Below, in pieces: positions 41,996 through 50,337 of a stretch of DNA of 64,000 nt. Numbering within the stretch: position 1 is the first letter of the stretch; the number at the start of each line of letters is the position of its first letter. The notes under the pieces are model-generated. The model worked only from the letters and a program-made list of their open reading frames with translations. It was not told where the DNA came from and did no database searches. A program made the position numbers and the translations under genes. Source of the stretch: Chryseosolibacter sp964551035 (lineage in GTDB: Bacteria > Bacteroidota > Bacteroidia > Cytophagales > Cyclobacteriaceae). The stretch lies in assembly GCA_964551035.1 (NCBI GenBank), contig CAZKBK010000014.1, positions 1-64,000 on the forward strand, in the 5' to 3' direction.

Positions 41996-43459
41996 ATGGA
42001 GAATTTGATTCAAGACCTGGGCATTATAGAAGGAAATAGCGGGCAGCAGTGTGAGACTTTTCACGTGTCCAGGGAGGAAAACACGGGAAAAGGTCGCCGG
42101 TTGTACATCGAGAGCTACGGATGTCAGATGAATTTCTCTGACAGCGAAATCGTGGCGTCAATTCTCCGGAAGGAAGGCTTCGACACCACATCAGATATCG
42201 ATACGGCAGACGTTGTCTTCCTGAACACGTGCTCGATCCGGGAAAAAGCCGAACAGACGGTGAGAAACCGGCTCATGCACATCAACGGTCTGAAAAAGCG
42301 AAACCCCGGGCTGCTGGTTGGCGTGCTGGGTTGCATGGCTGAGCGGTTAAAGTCCAAACTGTTGGAAGAGGAGAAAATCGTTGACCTGGTCGCTGGTCCG
42401 GACGCATACAGAGATTTACCCAAGTTGCTTTTGCAGGTAGAAGACGGCGAAAAGGCCGTCAACACGTTCCTATCCCGTGAGGAAACCTATGCTGATATCA
42501 GTCCCGTGCGCCTGAACTCCAACGGCGTGACGGCGTTCATTTCAATCATGCGGGGCTGCGATAACATGTGTTCGTTCTGCGTGGTACCGTTTACCCGGGG
42601 ACGCGAGCGCAGCCGCGATCCCCACTCAGTGGTAGCCGAAGCCCGTGATCTCTTTGAGCGCGGTTTCAGGGAGGTCACCCTGCTTGGCCAAAACGTCGAC
42701 TCCTACAAGTGGAGCGCCGGCGAAAACAACAAAGCCCGCCTTGAAAAATCCGGCGCTGCTGACGTCGTCGCCTTTGCCGACCTGCTGGAAGCCGTCGCGG
42801 CCGTCCACCCCGATTTGCGGGTGCGTTTTTCCACATCTCACCCCAAAGACATTACCGATGATGTACTTGATGTGATGGCGCGCCATGAAAACATTTGCAA
42901 GTACATTCATCTGCCCGTCCAAAGCGGAAATACGCGCGTGCTGGAGCTGATGAACCGCGGCTATTCACGCGAGTGGTACCTGGGGAAGATCCGGCGTATA
43001 CGCGAAACTCTCGGTGACGACTGCGGCATTTCTTCCGACATGATCGCCGGGTTCTGCTCGGAAACGGAAGCGGAGCACGAGGAGACGCTGTCCCTGATGG
43101 ATATCGTCCAATACGATTTCGCTTACATGTTTATGTACTCGGAACGCCCGGGGACCACCGCCGAAAAGAAGTATGCAGACGATGTCCACCCCGACGTAAA
43201 GAAGCGGAGATTGAGTGAGATCGTCGCGAAGCAGACAGGCCATTCGCAGGCTCGCAACGCCCGCGACGTGGGTAAGGTCCATAAAGTGCTGATCGAGGGA
43301 CCCTCCCGGCGCTCGGCCGAACACCTGCAGGGAAGGAACAGCGCCAACAAAGTGGTGGTCTTTCCCAGGGAGCAATATTCCAAAGGCCAGTACGTCGACG
43401 TACTGGTGAATGACTGCACCGGGGCGACCTTGCTGGGCACGGTGTGTAAAGCGCATTGA
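41996..43459 (+). CDS. miaB: tRNA-2-methylthio-N6-dimethylallyladenosine synthase MiaB
   Basis: A 487-residue radical-SAM methylthiotransferase that adds the 2-methylthio group to i6A37 of tRNAs. The N-terminal domain holds the auxiliary cluster ligands C43, C79 and C113; the radical-SAM CxxxCxxC is C188, C192 and C195 (RGCDNMCSFCVVP); a TRAM domain closes the protein. The form GCDNMCSFC and the length fit MiaB rather than RimO or MtaB. It leads a run of five plus-strand genes through secG, with a TGA 2 bp before the sigma54 activator gene. Confidence 0.96.
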   Translation: MENLIQDLGIIEGNSGQQCETFHVSREENTGKGRRLYIESYGCQMNFSDSEIVASILRKEGFDTTSDIDTADVVFLNTCSIREKAEQTVRNRLMHINGLKKRNPGLLVGVLGCMAERLKSKLLEEEKIVDLVAGPDAYRDLPKLLLQVEDGEKAVNTFLSREETYADISPVRLNSNGVTAFISIMRGCDNMCSFCVVPFTRGRERSRDPHSVVAEARDLFERGFREVTLLGQNVDSYKWSAGENNKARLEKSGAADVVAFADLLEAVAAVHPDLRVRFSTSHPKDITDDVLDVMARHENICKYIHLPVQSGNTRVLELMNRGYSREWYLGKIRRIRETLGDDCGISSDMIAGFCSETEAEHEETLSLMDIVQYDFAYMFMYSERPGTTAEKKYADDVHPDVKKRRLSEIVAKQTGHSQARNARDVGKVHKVLIEGPSRRSAEHLQGRNSANKVVVFPREQYSKGQYVDVLVNDCTGATLLGTVCKAH

Positions 43460-43461
43460 GC

Positions 43462-44712
43462 ATGGCAATCACAGATTCAGAGATACAGGGTGTTAAACAA
43501 CGATTCGGCATCATTGGCACTTCGCCTTTGCTGAACAATGCCGTGCGCGTTGCCATGCAGGTAGCCCCTACCGACATGTCCGTGCTGATAACGGGGGAAA
43601 GCGGTAGCGGAAAAGAATCCTTTTCAAAGATCATTCACTTTCTCAGCCCGCGGAAACATGGACAGTTCATCGCCATCAACTGCGGATCCATTCCCGAAGG
43701 CACGATCGATTCGGAATTGTTCGGCCATGAGAAGGGCTCGTTCACCGGTGCGCATGAGGCGCGAAAGGGCTATTTTGAAGTGACGAACGGTGGAACGATC
43801 TTCCTCGACGAGATCGGTGAGATGCCATTGGGCACGCAAGCCCGCCTGTTGCGCGTCCTGGAGAACGGCGAGTTTATCAAGGTCGGATCTTCCAAAGTGC
43901 AGAAAACGGACGTCCGCGTCGTCGCTGCCACCAATGTCAATCTGATGAGAAACGTCGAGGAAGGGAAGTTTCGTGAGGATCTCTACTACAGGCTGAGCAC
44001 GGTGCCGATCTTCGTCCCCCCGCTTCGCGAGCGCGGGCGCGACGCGGACTTGCTCTTTAGGAAGTTCGCCTCCGACTTTGCTGAAAAATACCGCGTTAAG
44101 CCCATTACCCTTACCGATGATGCGCGCGAGATCCTGCTTCAGTACCGGTTTCCCGGAAACATCCGGCAACTGAAAAACCTCGTGGAGCAGATTTCTGTGC
44201 TTTCAACGGAGGAAAAAGATATCGATGCACCTGCCCTTCAACGGTATCTCCCCCGCGAAAACACGTTGCCTGCCCTTTACCGCATACCCGGCGTGGACAA
44301 GGAAGGCATGTCGGAGCGCGACATCCTCTACAAGGTCCTCTTCGACATGAAAAGAGATGTCATCGACCTCAAGAAGATCGTCCTGGACCTGCTCAACGGG
44401 AAGGACGCCGGCGCAAGTGAACTCGTGAAGGATAACCCGAAGCTCTTTGAAGGCCTTCATGAGCATGGCACACAAGAACCGGTGGTACTGAACATTCATT
44501 CACAGGCTAACCGCGATGAAGAAGAAGAGGTCATCCAGGACATCACCCATGAAACAGAGGAGGACTCGCTCTCCATTGAAAAGAAGGAAAAAGAACTTAT
44601 TATCAGGGCCCTTCGCAAAAACAACAACCGGCGAAAATATGCGGCACGGGATTTGGGCATCTCAGAGCGCACGCTCTACCGAAAGATCAAACAGTACGAA
44701 CTCGAAGAATAA
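43462..44712 (+). CDS. Sigma54-interacting transcriptional regulator without receiver domain
   Basis: The start is the ATG at 43462, 2 bp after miaB. The 416-residue protein begins almost at once with the AAA+ domain: Walker A GESGSGK (45-51), the sigma54 loop as GSFTGA (92-97, usually GAFTGA), FLDEIGEMPL as Walker B region, and arginine-finger context RVLENGEF. A charged linker (about 300-370) leads to a Fis-type helix-turn-helix (RKYAARDLGISERTLYRKIKQ). With no receiver or ligand domain it is likely controlled by level or by a partner. The gene position between miaB and lptE is a recurring arrangement in this phylum. Confidence 0.92.
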   Translation: MAITDSEIQGVKQRFGIIGTSPLLNNAVRVAMQVAPTDMSVLITGESGSGKESFSKIIHFLSPRKHGQFIAINCGSIPEGTIDSELFGHEKGSFTGAHEARKGYFEVTNGGTIFLDEIGEMPLGTQARLLRVLENGEFIKVGSSKVQKTDVRVVAATNVNLMRNVEEGKFREDLYYRLSTVPIFVPPLRERGRDADLLFRKFASDFAEKYRVKPITLTDDAREILLQYRFPGNIRQLKNLVEQISVLSTEEKDIDAPALQRYLPRENTLPALYRIPGVDKEGMSERDILYKVLFDMKRDVIDLKKIVLDLLNGKDAGASELVKDNPKLFEGLHEHGTQEPVVLNIHSQANRDEEEEVIQDITHETEEDSLSIEKKEKELIIRALRKNNNRRKYAARDLGISERTLYRKIKQYELEE

Positions 44713-44719
44713 CTTTTTC

Positions 44720-45268
44720 ATGACCATCAAGCAGATACTTTCGTGGGGACGCCTGGTCATCCCGCTCCTTTTCATCCTCGCATTGAGTGCGTGCGGCATT
44801 GGGATCCAATACTCCATGATCGGTACCACGACCACGGCGGAGACAATCGCGGTAGCCGAGTTCTATAACAACGCCGACCTGGGGCCGGCAAACATGGCCC
44901 AGACACTCACCAACGAAATCAAAGATTACTTTATTCAAAACAGCAACCTGCGCGTCGTTCAGGAACAGGGCGAGTTGTTTCTCGAAGGCGAAATTACCAG
45001 CTACTCGCTTACCCCCATCGCGCCGGTGGCCACCGGCCAGGGCAACCGGGACATCACGCGCGCATCTTCCACCCGACTCACCATTACCGTGAAGGCAACC
45101 TATATCAACACACTCGACGAAAACCTGAGCTTCAAGGATAAAAGCTTCTCCTTTTATAAAGACTTTCCCAACGATGTCAACCTCTCCGACTTTGAAGAAC
45201 AGTACGTGCGTGAGATATTCGACCGGATCATCAACGATATCTTCAACGCCTCCGTCGCCAATTGGTAA
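44720..45268 (+). CDS. lptE: LPS-assembly lipoprotein LptE
   Basis: The start is set at 44720 (MTIKQILSWGRL), 7 bp after the activator stop; a longer frame overlaps that gene. The 182-residue product has a lipobox ALSAC and the LptE-like opening GIGIQYSM, followed by VAEFYNNADLGPANMAQTLTNEIKDYF and GELFLEGEITSYSLTP in outline. LptE plugs the LptD barrel that inserts lipopolysaccharide in the outer leaflet. Downstream are a TPR-like gene and secG. Confidence 0.9.
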   Translation: MTIKQILSWGRLVIPLLFILALSACGIGIQYSMIGTTTTAETIAVAEFYNNADLGPANMAQTLTNEIKDYFIQNSNLRVVQEQGELFLEGEITSYSLTPIAPVATGQGNRDITRASSTRLTITVKATYINTLDENLSFKDKSFSFYKDFPNDVNLSDFEEQYVREIFDRIINDIFNASVANW

Positions 45269-45301
45269 AATTTGTTATTTTTACCTTGAGGCATTATCAC
45301 C

Positions 45302-46243
45302 GTGGATAAAAACCGATTTACAACAATACTAAAGCACTACACGCGGACTTCACCGGAAGAGGCCCGCGAACTTGCCGAACTTCGCGATGCTTACCCGTAT
45401 TCCCAGGTGCTCCACGTGTTGTCTGCCCGGGCGGGAAAGGACCACAATATGGACGGCCATGCGTCGTGGCTTCCCGCTGCCGCGGTTCACGTAACGGACC
45501 GCGCCGTCCTCAGGGACATCATGACCGCCGTTGCATTGCCGGAAATCACGGAACAACAGGACGATGCCGTCATTGAGGAACGTATTCAGCCAATCAAGTC
45601 CGTCGAAGAACCGGATATCGACTATGCCGAGGAGCTCATGCGAGACCTCAAGATCCTGAACACGCTGAAGCACAATTTTGAAATGCTCCTGGTAGAATAC
45701 TCCGAGGTGCACGCCACAACCCCGCCGGCCATCGATTCCGGGCGGCAGGAAACACCGGCAAAGAAGAAGACGCCGCCACGCCTCTCGGGACCGAAAAAGT
45801 CCAAGAAGCAGCGTATTATTGAAATGGCACAGGCCATGAACCAGAAGAACGATCACGAATTACCGTCAACGAAAGGGAAGAAAAAAGGGCCGCATAAATC
45901 CGCCGACCCGCCGGATGCATTAATCGAAGAAATCGAAACGAACAAGCGGGAACTCCATCCCGAAACGGAGAAGCAACTGGAGCAACTCAACCTGATCAAC
46001 CAGTTTATCAAAACGCAGCCGTCCATCTCCAGCGCCCGCGACCGGGTCCCCCCGCCCGCCGGCGATCTCAACCCGATCAAGTCAGGCGAATTCGGCGACA
46101 ATATTGTCTCTGAAACGCTTGTCGAAATTCTCGTGCGACAGGGAAAGAAAGACAAAGCCATCGAGGTTTTGAAGAAGTTGATTTGGAAATATCCGCAGAA
46201 AAAGACTTACTTTGCGTCCCAAATTGAAGAGTTGAAGAAGTAG
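45302..46243 (+). CDS. Lys/Pro-rich protein with C-terminal TPR-like motif, unknown function
   Basis: A 313-residue cytoplasmic protein starting at a GTG. Residues 1-130 are a helical domain, 145-215 are a Lys-rich low-complexity linker (KKKTPPRLSGPKKSKKQRI), and the last 40 residues form a TPR-like hairpin (LVEILVRQGKKDKAIEVLKKL). It is kept between lptE and secG, with only 3 bp before secG, so a role tied to envelope assembly or secretion is possible. No function is known to me. Confidence 0.78.
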   Translation: MDKNRFTTILKHYTRTSPEEARELAELRDAYPYSQVLHVLSARAGKDHNMDGHASWLPAAAVHVTDRAVLRDIMTAVALPEITEQQDDAVIEERIQPIKSVEEPDIDYAEELMRDLKILNTLKHNFEMLLVEYSEVHATTPPAIDSGRQETPAKKKTPPRLSGPKKSKKQRIIEMAQAMNQKNDHELPSTKGKKKGPHKSADPPDALIEEIETNKRELHPETEKQLEQLNLINQFIKTQPSISSARDRVPPPAGDLNPIKSGEFGDNIVSETLVEILVRQGKKDKAIEVLKKLIWKYPQKKTYFASQIEELKK

Positions 46244-46246
46244 TTT

Positions 46247-46597
46247 ATGTACACATTTATTATCGGTTTTGTCGTCTTCCTGGCTGTTCTCCTCGTATTG
46301 GTTATTCTGGCGCAGAATGCCAAGGGCGGTGGGCTGTCAAGCCAGTTCGGCGGTTCATCTGCAAGCAACATTATCGGCGTAAAAAAGACCGGCGACTTGC
46401 TGGAGAAGCTCACCTGGGGCATCAGCATCACCATCATGGTGCTTTGTCTGGTCTCGGCTACGTCAATGGTGAACCCTGCCATGCAGGCACCGACCAACGA
46501 ATTGCTGGAACGCGCAGGCGAACAACAATTGCCGCCCGTCATGGACTTGCCTGCGCCTGGCGAAGAGGTACCAGCAGATACCGACACGACCCCCTAA
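46247..46597 (+). CDS. secG: Preprotein translocase subunit SecG
   Basis: A 116-residue protein with two membrane helices (residues 3-22 and about 54-75) and the conserved loop QNAKGGGLSSQFGG between them. SecG supports SecYE during SecA-driven export. The C-terminal 40 residues form a Pro/Glu-rich tail, longer than in E. coli. It is the last gene of the miaB cluster and is followed by a terminator. Confidence 0.95.
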   Translation: MYTFIIGFVVFLAVLLVLVILAQNAKGGGLSSQFGGSSASNIIGVKKTGDLLEKLTWGISITIMVLCLVSATSMVNPAMQAPTNELLERAGEQQLPPVMDLPAPGEEVPADTDTTP

Positions 46598-46620
46598 GGC
46601 ACAAAGAAACCAAAGAAACG

Positions 46621-46646
46621 GGCCCTTTTACGAGGGCCTTTTTTAT
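46621..46646 (+). terminator. Intrinsic terminator after secG
   Basis: GGCCCT (46621-46626) and AGGGCC (46633-46638) pair around a 6-nt loop and are followed by TTTTTT. Confidence 0.82.
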
Positions 46647-46651
46647 TGTCG

Positions 46652-47368
46652 TTATGCCGCCTGAGAAAGGTGCTTCATGAAAAGGCGTTTCGCCACCGGC
46701 ATAAGCGTTTCGCTGACCGGGAATTTCATCCGCGACAGCAGCAGGTAGGCAGCGGGATTCGGCAGGTCACGATACTTCCGGATAAGGTCCAGCTTGATTT
46801 TCTCATACGGGTAGAACGCAGTCTTATCGACACTCGCGAGGAACATCGTATTCAGGCTGCGCATCTGTTCCTTGCTGTCTTCGAAAATACTCACCTGGTA
46901 GCGGTACACGCTGGTTTCGGTCTCGGGCTGCTGGGTAACAAAAAGATAGCCTTCATTTGCGTAGAGCGGCGTAACCCCTACGGGTGAAATTTCACATTGT
47001 GACTCAACATAATCATAGATTACCGTGCCCTCCTCCAGCGACTCGCGGATCTGCGGCAGGGCAAATTCGATAACGGATTCCAACTCCGCCATTACGGCGT
47101 CATCCTCCACCATTTCCCGATAGCGCAATTCCAGCCGCCTGAACTCCTCAAGCGACAACTCCTTGGGAAACGATTCGCGGATGAGCGCCTTGTTCTCCTT
47201 TACCGCCTGCAGGTTGCGGTAGTGAAAAACAAGATCGGCCAGGAACGGGTACAATTCCACCCGGTCAAACGACTCCCGCACGGTCTGCAGGTAAGCAAGG
47301 AGAAGGTACTTTTTATACTCAAAATCGATCAGCCCTCTCGTCAGCCAATCTTTAGGCAATCGCTCCAT
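46652..47368 (-). CDS. Conserved protein of unknown function, 238 residues
   Basis: The start at 47368 (MERLPKDWLTRGLIDFEYKKYLLLAYLQ) is preferred; 32 extra in-frame residues upstream look unlike protein. It has no signal or membrane segment. The first half is helical and charged, the second half has beta-like stretches (GYLFVTQQPETETSVYRYQV). I see the general look of a well-kept Bacteroidota protein but no known family. It converges on secG and is divergent from groES. Confidence 0.75.
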   Translation of the reverse strand: MERLPKDWLTRGLIDFEYKKYLLLAYLQTVRESFDRVELYPFLADLVFHYRNLQAVKENKALIRESFPKELSLEEFRRLELRYREMVEDDAVMAELESVIEFALPQIRESLEEGTVIYDYVESQCEISPVGVTPLYANEGYLFVTQQPETETSVYRYQVSIFEDSKEQMRSLNTMFLASVDKTAFYPYEKIKLDLIRKYRDLPNPAAYLLLSRMKFPVSETLMPVAKRLFMKHLSQAA

Positions 47369-47449
47369 ATTCACACATTCAAGCCAAAATATAGCCAAAT
47401 AGCCGTTTGAAGTCAACGGTGAGGAGGAGCGGATGGTGGCAGGAAAAAA

Positions 47450-47602
47450 CTGACAGGCTGCCATTTTGAGGGTAAAAATTATGCCATCCGCCCCTGAAAT
47501 AAAGGGGGGAACCGGGTATTGACAGGAAAAAATGTCCGTAATTCGCGTCGCATTTGCATTGGCACAAAAGCTGCTAATGGGGCAAGTGCAAACTGTCAGT
47601 TT
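47450..47602. promoter_or_regulatory. CTGACAG/CTGTCAG motif cluster upstream of groES
   Basis: CTGACAG at 47450-47456, TTGACAG at 47519-47525 and the perfect inverted repeat AAACTG-T-CAGTTT at 47590-47602 recur in the 260-bp region before groES. The last lies 27 bp before the start codon. No CIRCE element (TTAGCACTC-N9-GAGTGCTAA) is found. A heat-shock operator role is inferred. Confidence 0.4.
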
Positions 47603-47629
47603 GTTTAACCTTAAAACAATTCAACGTAT

Positions 47630-47908
47630 ATGGCAAAAATCAACTTCAAACCCAATGAGGACAGGGTGCTGGTGGAACCTGCCGCCGCCGAAGAGAAAAC
47701 CGCATCCGGGATTATCATTCCCGACACCGCCAAGGAGAAGCCCCAGAAGGGCACTATCGTAGCTGTCGGTGAAGGCCTGAAAGACAAGCCTGTGACCGTT
47801 AAGGTGGGTGATAGCGTGCTCTATGGTAAATATGCCGGTACAGAGATCACCATTGATGGCAAGGAGTATCTTATCATGAGAAACTCTGACATTTTCGGAA
47901 TCATTTAA
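47630..47908 (+). CDS. groES: Co-chaperonin GroES
   Basis: A 92-residue Hsp10 with the expected PNEDRVLVEPA opening, the mobile loop EEKTASGIIIPDTAKEKPQKG that contacts GroEL (given here in part of the loop), and GTEITIDGKEYLIMRNSDI at the end. Seven subunits cap the GroEL ring. It lies 24 bp before groEL. Confidence 0.98.
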   Translation: MAKINFKPNEDRVLVEPAAAEEKTASGIIIPDTAKEKPQKGTIVAVGEGLKDKPVTVKVGDSVLYGKYAGTEITIDGKEYLIMRNSDIFGII

Positions 47909-47932
47909 CAAACCAAAAAATCCAAGAGAATT

Positions 47933-49564
47933 ATGGCGAAAGAAATAACCTTCGACACCTCTGCACGGGACAGAATCAAAAAGGGCGTTGATAAGCTTGC
48001 CGACGCGGTAAAGGTCACGCTCGGTCCCAAAGGCCGCAATGTGATTATCGACAAGAAGTTTGGTGCGCCCATGGTCACCAAAGACGGTGTGTCCGTGGCG
48101 AAAGAGATCGAACTGAAGGATGGCATCGAGAATATGGGTGCTCAACTGGTAAAGGAAGTTGCTTCGAAGACCGCCGACGCTGCCGGTGATGGTACGACTA
48201 CAGCGACCGTGCTCGCCCAGGCGATCTATGGACACGGCATCAAGAACGTTGCCGCCGGGGCAAATCCGATGGACCTCAAGCGCGGCATCGATAAGGCCGT
48301 TGCTTCCGTCGTTGAAAATCTCAAGAAGCAGTCCAAGAAGATCAACAATTCCAACGAGATCGCGCAGGTAGCCACGATCTCTGCCAACAGCGACACGACC
48401 ATCGGCCAGATGATCGCCGACGCCATGGATAAAGTAGGCAAAGACGGCGTCATCACCGTCGAGGAAGCGAAAGGCACCGAAACCGAAGTGAAGACCGTAG
48501 AGGGTATGCAGTTCGACCGCGGATACCTCTCCCCCTACTTCGTGACCAATACCGAAAAAATGGAAGCCGAGCTTGAGTCTCCTTTCATACTCATCTACGA
48601 CAAGAAGATCAGCAGCATGAAGGAGTTGCTCCCCATCCTTGAACAATCCGCACAAACCGGCAAGCCCCTGCTCATTATCTCTGAAGAAGTGGAGGGTGAA
48701 GCCCTGGCAACGCTGGTGGTGAACAAGATCCGCGGCGCCCTGCGTGTGGCTGCCGTGAAAGCACCCGGCTTCGGCGACCGCAGGAAGGCCATGTTGGAAG
48801 ATATCGCCATCCTCACCGGTGGTCAGGTAATCAGCGAAGAGCGCGGCTTCAAACTGGAGAATACCACGCTCGATATGCTCGGCCGCGCCGAGAAAGTCAA
48901 CATCGACAAGGACAATACGACGATCGTTAACGGCGCCGGCAAGAAAGCCGACATCCAGGGTCGCATCGGCCAGATCAAAGCACAGATCGAAACCACGACA
49001 TCTGACTACGACCGCGAAAAACTGCAGGAGCGGCTGGCAAAATTGTCCGGTGGCGTTGCCATCCTCTACATTGGCGCAGCTACCGAGGTCGAAATGAAGG
49101 AGAAGAAAGACCGTGTAGACGACGCATTGCACGCAACACGCGCTGCCGTGCAGGAAGGTATCGTCCCCGGCGGTGGTGTGGCCTATATCCGCGCGATCGA
49201 CGCGCTCAAGGACGTGGCCGTCGAGAATGACGATCAGTCCACAGGCGTGAACATCATCCGGCAGGCCCTCGAGTCTCCCCTGAGAACCATCGCCCTGAAC
49301 GCAGGTCAGGAAGGTTCTGTGATCGTGAACAAGGTTCGCGATGGCAAGAAAGACTTCGGGTACAACGCACGCGAAGACAAGTTCGAGACCTTCTTCGACG
49401 CTGGTATCATCGACCCGACGAAGGTAACGCGCCTCGCGCTCGAGAACGCGGCTTCCATCGCAGGTCTGCTGCTTACCACGGAAGCGGTGGTGTCGGATAT
49501 CCCTGAAGAGAAGGAAGCAGTTCCCGCAATGCCTCCCGGCGGCGGAATGGGCGGCATGATGTAA
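47933..49564 (+). CDS. groEL: Chaperonin GroEL
   Basis: A 543-residue Hsp60 with the ATP-site motifs VTLGPKGRNVIID and GDGTTTATVLAQ and a C-terminal Gly-Met tail (GGGMGGMM). It forms the double-ring folding chamber closed by GroES. Length and motifs are normal. A strong terminator follows the stop. A 701-codon open frame runs antisense across the gene, an effect of its codon use. Confidence 0.98.
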   Translation: MAKEITFDTSARDRIKKGVDKLADAVKVTLGPKGRNVIIDKKFGAPMVTKDGVSVAKEIELKDGIENMGAQLVKEVASKTADAAGDGTTTATVLAQAIYGHGIKNVAAGANPMDLKRGIDKAVASVVENLKKQSKKINNSNEIAQVATISANSDTTIGQMIADAMDKVGKDGVITVEEAKGTETEVKTVEGMQFDRGYLSPYFVTNTEKMEAELESPFILIYDKKISSMKELLPILEQSAQTGKPLLIISEEVEGEALATLVVNKIRGALRVAAVKAPGFGDRRKAMLEDIAILTGGQVISEERGFKLENTTLDMLGRAEKVNIDKDNTTIVNGAGKKADIQGRIGQIKAQIETTTSDYDREKLQERLAKLSGGVAILYIGAATEVEMKEKKDRVDDALHATRAAVQEGIVPGGGVAYIRAIDALKDVAVENDDQSTGVNIIRQALESPLRTIALNAGQEGSVIVNKVRDGKKDFGYNAREDKFETFFDAGIIDPTKVTRLALENAASIAGLLLTTEAVVSDIPEEKEAVPAMPPGGGMGGMM

Positions 49565-49585
49565 TATCTGATAACGCAAAGTACA

Positions 49586-49622
49586 AGGGGCTTCGCCGGT
49601 TGCGAAGCCCCTTTCTTTATTT
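49586..49622 (+). terminator. Intrinsic terminator after groEL
   Basis: AGGGGCTTCGC (49586-49596) and GCGAAGCCCCT (49602-49612) pair perfectly around a 5-nt loop, then TTCTTTATTT. Confidence 0.92.
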
Positions 49623-49718
49623 CGGGCCGAACGGCGACTCCCACCGGGCACGGCAAAAAACCTTGAAGAAGAACCGGGAATTTTGTGACCTTTACCCTTG
49701 AACCAACCGGTCATCACA

Positions 49719-50258
49719 ATGAACAAGCCTTCTTCGACAAAAGCCTACCGGGTCATCCCCCGTCTCGCAGCCCCTTTCCTGTTCCTTCTCGCTGCGCTGC
49801 TCACCCACGACCCGCATCGCGAAGGACAAGGCCGGTCCGCGGCATCGCTCATTTCTCCCATGTTTTATACTTCCCTTGCCGATTCGGTTTCACCCGAATA
49901 CGTACGGAAGATCGGTTTAGACCATGTCACCGGGATCAAGTTTATGCCCCTGAATGGCAGAGAATCCCACTATTTTCATTACCGTGCGGACGCGGCCTCC
50001 GTATTGCATGCGCTTGAAAGCCTTCCCTTCGCTATAGACGTACTCGTCGCAGACACCGGCGTTCGACCCCTCGGGCCGGAAACGATGGCCAGCGATTTAT
50101 CCGCATTGCCTGCGATGGAGTATGAGCGGTCCTCCTTTTTTTGGGATGCGGACCTGCTCGTTTTCCGCGGCTATGAGGTGGTAAAGGGAAAGGCGAGACA
50201 TGTCGTCCTGGTAAACCCATCCACCCGCGAAATTCTGCACCGGATCGTCTTCGGCTGA
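49719..50258 (+). CDS. Exported or membrane-anchored protein of unknown function
   Basis: The ATG at 49719 (MNKPSSTKAYRVIPRL) is chosen over a TTG 7 codons upstream. The 179-residue protein has a basic start and one hydrophobic stretch (LAAPFLFLLAALL), then a globular part with YVRKIGLDHVTGIKFMPL and HVVLVNPSTREILHRIVFG. No family is recognised, and it stands alone between groEL and the OPT gene. The ordered hydrophobic pattern supports a real protein. Confidence 0.6.
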   Translation: MNKPSSTKAYRVIPRLAAPFLFLLAALLTHDPHREGQGRSAASLISPMFYTSLADSVSPEYVRKIGLDHVTGIKFMPLNGRESHYFHYRADAASVLHALESLPFAIDVLVADTGVRPLGPETMASDLSALPAMEYERSSFFWDADLLVFRGYEVVKGKARHVVLVNPSTREILHRIVFG

Positions 50259-50284
50259 CGGCGGTCCGCAGGCGTCAAAAACCG

Positions 50285-50313
50285 CCCAATGGCCTTGTAA
50301 GATCGCCATTGGG
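50285..50313. terminator. Hairpin between convergent genes
   Basis: CCCAATGGC (50285-50293) and GCCATTGGG (50305-50313) pair perfectly with an 11-nt loop between two converging genes. T runs are lacking, so termination strength is uncertain. Confidence 0.5.
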
Positions 50314-50337
50314 TAGTCACGCCGCGTCCTCAATGCA

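Noticed and set aside
44516..44719. Extended start of lptE inside the sigma54 activator gene
   Set aside because: The added residues are basic shadow sequence; the lipoprotein signal begins at 44720.
47621..49726. 701-codon open frame antisense to groES-groEL
   Set aside because: It mirrors the codon pattern of groEL on the opposite strand; the translation has no known motif, and the sense gene is certain.
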